A stretch of 45,095 nt of DNA, from positions 1-45,095 of the IMG/VR virus record IMGVR_UViG_3300042534_000516. The stretch is one strand, 5' to 3'. The DNA is from a virus. This document shows, piece by piece, positions 41,865-45,095 of the stretch. The notes beneath the pieces were generated by a model. That model saw only the letters and a program-made list of their open reading frames with translations. It had not been told where the DNA came from and made no database searches. The translations under genes were made by a program, and so were the position numbers. Each line of letters begins with the position of its first letter. The first letter of the stretch is position 1.

Positions 41865-42023
41865 ATGGAATTAAAAACTAAAGTAGAATGCAAAATAAGA
41901 TATGAATGAAACACACACTTATTTGAAGAAGTTAAGTTAGAAGAAGAAGAAAATATATGTCCAAATTGTGAATTTAACACTAGAGAAGACTTATATTGCT
42001 ATAATTGTGGATTCTTTAAATAA
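41865..42023 (+). CDS. Small zinc-ribbon protein
   Basis: 52 aa. ICPNCEFNTREDLYCYNCGF gives two CxxC pairs of a zinc ribbon. Last gene before the packaging promoter. Confidence 0.65.
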
Positions 42024-42025
42024 AC

Positions 42026-42053
42026 TTGTAATATAAACTTATATAACTATAAT
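42026..42053 (+). promoter_or_regulatory. Promoter for packaging genes
   Basis: TTGTAA (42026-42031), 16 bp, TATAAT (42048-42053). The -10 region and following GATAC match the promoter at 26410. Confidence 0.8.
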
Positions 42054-42092
42054 AGATACATATAGACCCTTTAATATTAAGATAACTCTATT

Positions 42093-42524
42093 ATGATAGA
42101 AAAGAAAAATAAAAGAACAAAGGATGAAATAATTGCAAAAGTTGTAGAACTTAAAATTAATAGCCCTGAACTATCCGCAAAAGAAATTGCTGAAATGGCT
42201 TGAAGTAGCGAAAGAACAGCTAGTAGAATAATAAAAGAACAGATGGCGAAAATAGGCGATAAGAGTACTAGGGTAGCCAATTTAATAGACTCTAACGATA
42301 GCTTAATTAACTTGTGTGATGCTGAATTAATAAAAAGGATAACAACTACACCATGAGAGCTAAGACCTCTTGAATTGAATACAATTAAGGATTCTAGTTT
42401 TAAACAAAATCAATTATTAACTTGAAAAGAAACAGAAATCATTAAACTAGATAGTAAAGAAATAGATAATACTCCTTTAGAGGAATTAAAAGATTCTATT
42501 CAATTATTAATTAATAGAAAATAA
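42093..42524 (+). CDS. Terminase small subunit-like HTH protein
   Basis: 143 aa. A helix-turn-helix at about 29-51 (LSAKEIAEMAGSSERTASRI) is followed by a helical region and a C-terminal tail. It begins the virion block, as small terminase genes do, and its stop overlaps the next ATG (TAATG). A transcriptional regulator is the main alternative. Confidence 0.6.
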
Positions 42525-43450
42525 TGGCTAATTTAAAAACACTTTCAGATAATAGAAATATATATTATGCACTTCTAAAAGAAGACCAAGATTCATCAGC
42601 TTATCCTTATGTACTAGCTGACGCACTATTTAACAATATTCAACAAGATATATGTTCAGGAGTTATAACTGACTTAACTAGTGGTAGACTAGACCAATTA
42701 GAGAAATGACCTCTACCTTTTCTTTATTCAGATAAATATTATACAACAGTTGCAGATATTTACTTAGATACACTTGCAGTAATATGATGAACAACTCTAT
42801 CAGCTCCTGATACAAGCAATTATGCTACATCAGGTTATTTATGGATTAATGAAGATATTATAGCTTATACTTGAAATACATGAACAGGATTCACTTGAGT
42901 TACTTGAATAGAGTTTGCACATAAATCAGGTGCTAAAGTATCACAATTATTTGAATTACCAACTGATTATGCAACAGCTAACAGAGTTATCTATAATAAT
43001 CAAACAACTCTTAAATCTAAAGATTATAGGGATTTATACCAACAATTAAACAATTATAAAGCACACAACTATATTCCTAATAGTAATGCAGTAGATAGAT
43101 TTGAATGATTAGCTCCTTTCTATACAATTATAAACTGAACATACCTACTCCCTTTTCAAATAAACAATACAGGTTATATGTTACATATGATATATGAGAA
43201 GAAAGCAACTACACTAACAGCCTGAACTGATTTAAATACTATTCCTGATAATTATAGTCAAGTTACTATACCTATTCTAGCTGCAGCAGATACATTGTAC
43301 AACAGATGAGAAGAGAATCGTGCTTTACAACTACATAGATTTGGATTAGGTAAAGTTAAAAGTATGTACTCATATTATTCTAATGAATGAAATGAGAGTT
43401 TACATAATCAAAGGATTTCAACTTGAAAGGATGAAATATTGAATATATAA
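42524..43450 (+). CDS. Virion neck or tail-tube-like protein
   Basis: 308 aa. It mixes helices (YVLADALFNNIQQDICSGVI), a Gly/Thr-rich beta part (GNTGTGFTGVTGIEFAHKSG) and FYTIINGTYLLPFQINNTGY. No TGA in the first 61 codons. Position between small terminase and tail genes suggests a head-tail connector. The family is not recognised. Confidence 0.6.
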
Positions 43451-43469
43451 GAGCTTCGGCTCTTTTTTT
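43450..43469 (+). terminator. Terminator with UUCG loop
   Basis: AGAGC-TTCG-GCTCT with seven T. It overlaps the stop region of the previous gene. Confidence 0.9.
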
Positions 43470-43480
43470 ATTAAAAAGAT

Positions 43481-43508
43481 TTGCAAAGTCAACTTTTATG
43501 AATATACT
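43481..43508 (+). promoter_or_regulatory. Promoter
   Basis: TTGCAA (43481-43486), 16 bp, TATACT (43503-43508), before the GIY-YIG gene. Confidence 0.75.
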
Positions 43509-43540
43509 TTAACATTAAGTTTACTTATCACTATAGATTA

Positions 43541-44128
43541 ATGAATAAAGATAATATAAAGAAAAGTGCAATATATGAATATATATCTAAAGAAACAGGG
43601 CAGTCCACTAATACTATTAAAACAATGTTTTCTAGATATAAGTGGGATGTGCTAGATAGTAAGTGTGTATCTGACTATATAAACAGAAAGAAGTTTAAAT
43701 ATCAGTACAAGTGATGTTGAATTTACTCTATTATAAATAAAGTAAATAAGAGAGAATACATATGACAAACAAATAGTTTAAGTAATAGGTCAGCAACACA
43801 TATAACTAACTTAATGCAAAACAAACATCATAATAAAGAATTACAGTCAGATTTTAATAAATACTGAGCAAATAACTTTGAATTTTATGTTTTAATAAAA
43901 ACAGATAAAGATGATAAAGAATGATTATTGATACTAGAAAGACAAGAAATTATAAAAAGGAAAAATACATATAACTTAACAGATACAAATAATATAATAA
44001 CATTTACTTGAATATGTATAAAACATAAAGATATTATAAGAGAATTTTTAATTGAAAAATGAATATTACTAGAAAACCATATGATAAACGAGAATTATAA
44101 TAAGATAGAATGTGAAGTGAAAAGCTAG
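43541..44128 (+). CDS. GIY-YIG endonuclease
   Basis: 195 aa. GIY at 60-62 and YIG at 73-75 (EYIGQTNSLSNR, with R83 and H87), then HHNKELQSDFNKYGANNFEF and LLILERQEIIK. Both signature glycines are TGA. An N-terminal helical part (about 1-50) could bind DNA. It stands alone with its own promoter inside the virion block, so it is probably a mobile homing-type gene. Ends in TAG. Confidence 0.88.
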
Positions 44129-44178
44129 ATATAATTGAAGTACCAAAGGGAGCTAAGTTTATTTGATTAAAACTATAA
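44110..44178 (+). CDS. Tiny ORF overlapping the GIY-YIG gene end
   Basis: 22 aa (MGSEKLDIIEVPKGAKFIGL then KL). Could be a real small gene or the end of a gene interrupted by the GIY-YIG insertion. Confidence 0.35.
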
Positions 44179-44180
44179 GT

Positions 44181-44300
44181 ATGAACATATTCTTTTTAAT
44201 CCTATTATGGATACTATTAACTATCTGAGCATTTATGATTCATCCATTAATTTGAATGATTTGGATAGTATGATGGATAGTATTTTGGACTAGTAATTAA
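44181..44300 (+). CDS. Small membrane protein
   Basis: 39 aa, almost one hydrophobic Trp-rich helix (IFFLILLWILLTIGAFMIHP; MIWIVGWIVFW). Its stop lies inside the terminator stem. Confidence 0.55.
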
Positions 44301-44313
44301 CTAGTCTTTTTTT
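44288..44313 (+). terminator. Terminator
   Basis: GACTAGT-AATTA-ACTAGTC followed by seven T. Confidence 0.9.
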
Positions 44314-44315
44314 AT

Positions 44316-44343
44316 TTGCAATAATACTTAAAAGGATTATACT
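44316..44343 (+). promoter_or_regulatory. Promoter for the tail-terminase operon
   Basis: TTGCAA (44316-44321), 16 bp, TATACT (44338-44343). The leader begins with AAATCCCCCCAC, like the scaffold-capsid leader at 12242. Confidence 0.8.
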
Positions 44344-44383
44344 AAGATAAATCCCCCCACGCATTAGTTTCTAACTAGTTGCA

Positions 44384-45095
44384 ATGAGCTATGATTCAGC
44401 AAAGCCAGTAGAGTTAAAAGATGTATTTTCAGGTGGTTTTGTAGATAATACACCAGAACACACACTTTCAGATAAATTTAGCCCATATCTAAGAAATGCA
44501 AGATTAGATGGTATGGCTATTATTAATAGACCGTGACATTCATTACTATCTACACTAACAGCTTGAGATTATCCTAGAGGTATCTGAAGCTATTTAAGAA
44601 CAGTAGCATCTAACGATAGATTAATTGTTAGGCATAATACTGATTGAACACATAAACTATATACAATTACAGAAGCCTGAGTAGCTACAAGTATTGTTAC
44701 AGGAGCAAATATAGCTAGTGATAATAGAATGAGCTTTCAAAATGTAGCAGATGTAGTATATTGTATGAATGGTAGCGATGACTTCTGAAAACTAAGTGCT
44801 ACTACATATACATTACCAACAACAGGGATAACAAACTTTGCCCCTGCTTTTTCTGTTGTATTTAATGGTAGTCATTGGGCTAGTGGTTGGGCTACAAATC
44901 CTAATAAGGTTTATAAATCAGTATGAGATAATTACGAAGACTTTAATTCAGCTGGTGCAGATACATTTACATTTCAAGAAACAATAACAGCTTTAGCAGT
45001 AAATAATGAAGCTTTATTTTATTTTACAAAAAATTCAATAAGTGTTACAGGTATTTCAGACATACAAGATATATGAGGTTCTATTAATTATACAA
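44384..45095 (+). CDS. Tail protein, beta-propeller-like (5' part; continues at 1)
   Basis: ATG at 44384 opens a frame that reaches the window end and continues at base 1 to 990 (base 44969 and base 1 are both codon starts). Total 524 aa. The N-terminus (KPVELKDVFSGGFVDNTPEH, then LDGMAIINRPGHSLLSTL) is typical of phage tail-hub proteins that start each blade with a hydrophobic strand. Assignment is inferred. Confidence 0.7.
44969..45095. repeat. Terminal direct repeat, copy 2 (circular join)
   Basis: Identical to bases 1-127; see copy 1. The non-redundant genome is 44,968 bp. Confidence 0.95.

Noticed and set aside
1-45095. UGA as tryptophan (code 4)
   Set aside because: It would put Trp at the Gly of DPPYG, GSG, Walker A and GIY-YIG. 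The pentapeptide repeat hint for Trp is outweighed by these catalytic motifs.

Overview
The window reads as a complete bacteriophage genome that uses UGA as glycine (translation table 25). Standard-code reading breaks almost every gene at TGA. Reading TGA as Gly restores one continuous set of about 85 genes, and the restored residues fall on invariant glycines: DPPYG and GSG in two DNA methyltransferases, the Walker A loop of a DnaB helicase, and both glycines of a GIY-YIG nuclease. UGG remains Trp. Stops are TAA, with a few TAG. Code 25 is known from Absconditabacteria (SR1) and Gracilibacteria, so the host is probably one of these Patescibacteria. The DNA is very A+T rich. All genes lie on the + strand. 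The first and last 127 bases are identical, so the molecule is most likely circular or circularly permuted, with a unit of 44,968 bp. One virion gene runs across the join.

Layout. (1) Virion and packaging genes: from 42093 across the join to about 21770. The order is small terminase candidate, neck-like protein, beta-propeller-like tail protein, glycine-rich tail fibre, two large proteins (one with an M15 peptidase, one with an ADP-ribosyltransferase-like C-terminus), large terminase, portal, scaffold, HeH-domain protein, decoration protein, major capsid, beta-helix protein and a set of fibre or decoration proteins including a LamG-like one. No tape measure or tail sheath is seen, which suggests a short-tailed (podovirus-like) phage. 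(2) Lysis-like membrane proteins at 21826-22576, and a membrane-anchored endolysin at 25758. (3) From 23292, a promoter drives an early-type block with HNH nucleases and a methyltransferase. (4) 26405-26985 is noncoding and holds at least two structured RNAs, each with its own promoter and terminator. (5) Replication and recombination: initiator, DnaB helicase, HNH protein, second methyltransferase, RusA resolvase and Rad52-like annealing protein. No polymerase or integrase is seen. (6) 33286-42023 carries many tiny genes (zinc ribbons, membrane peptides, ASCH domain, pentapeptide repeats, HTH), two copies of a palindromic operator at promoters, and a bistable RNA region next to a homing endonuclease.

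Transcription appears to come from a repeated promoter type: TTGNNN, usually 16 bp, then TATAAT or TATACT. Hairpin terminators separate the blocks. Shine-Dalgarno sequences are mostly missing; starts instead sit in AAACTATG, AACCTATG or GAGATTATG contexts. The least explained elements are the RNAs: a 26.5 kb RNA with a 9-bp pseudoknot, a second RNA whose terminator loop pairs back upstream, a pseudoknotted leader before the scaffold-capsid operon, and the bistable segment at 40.3 kb.
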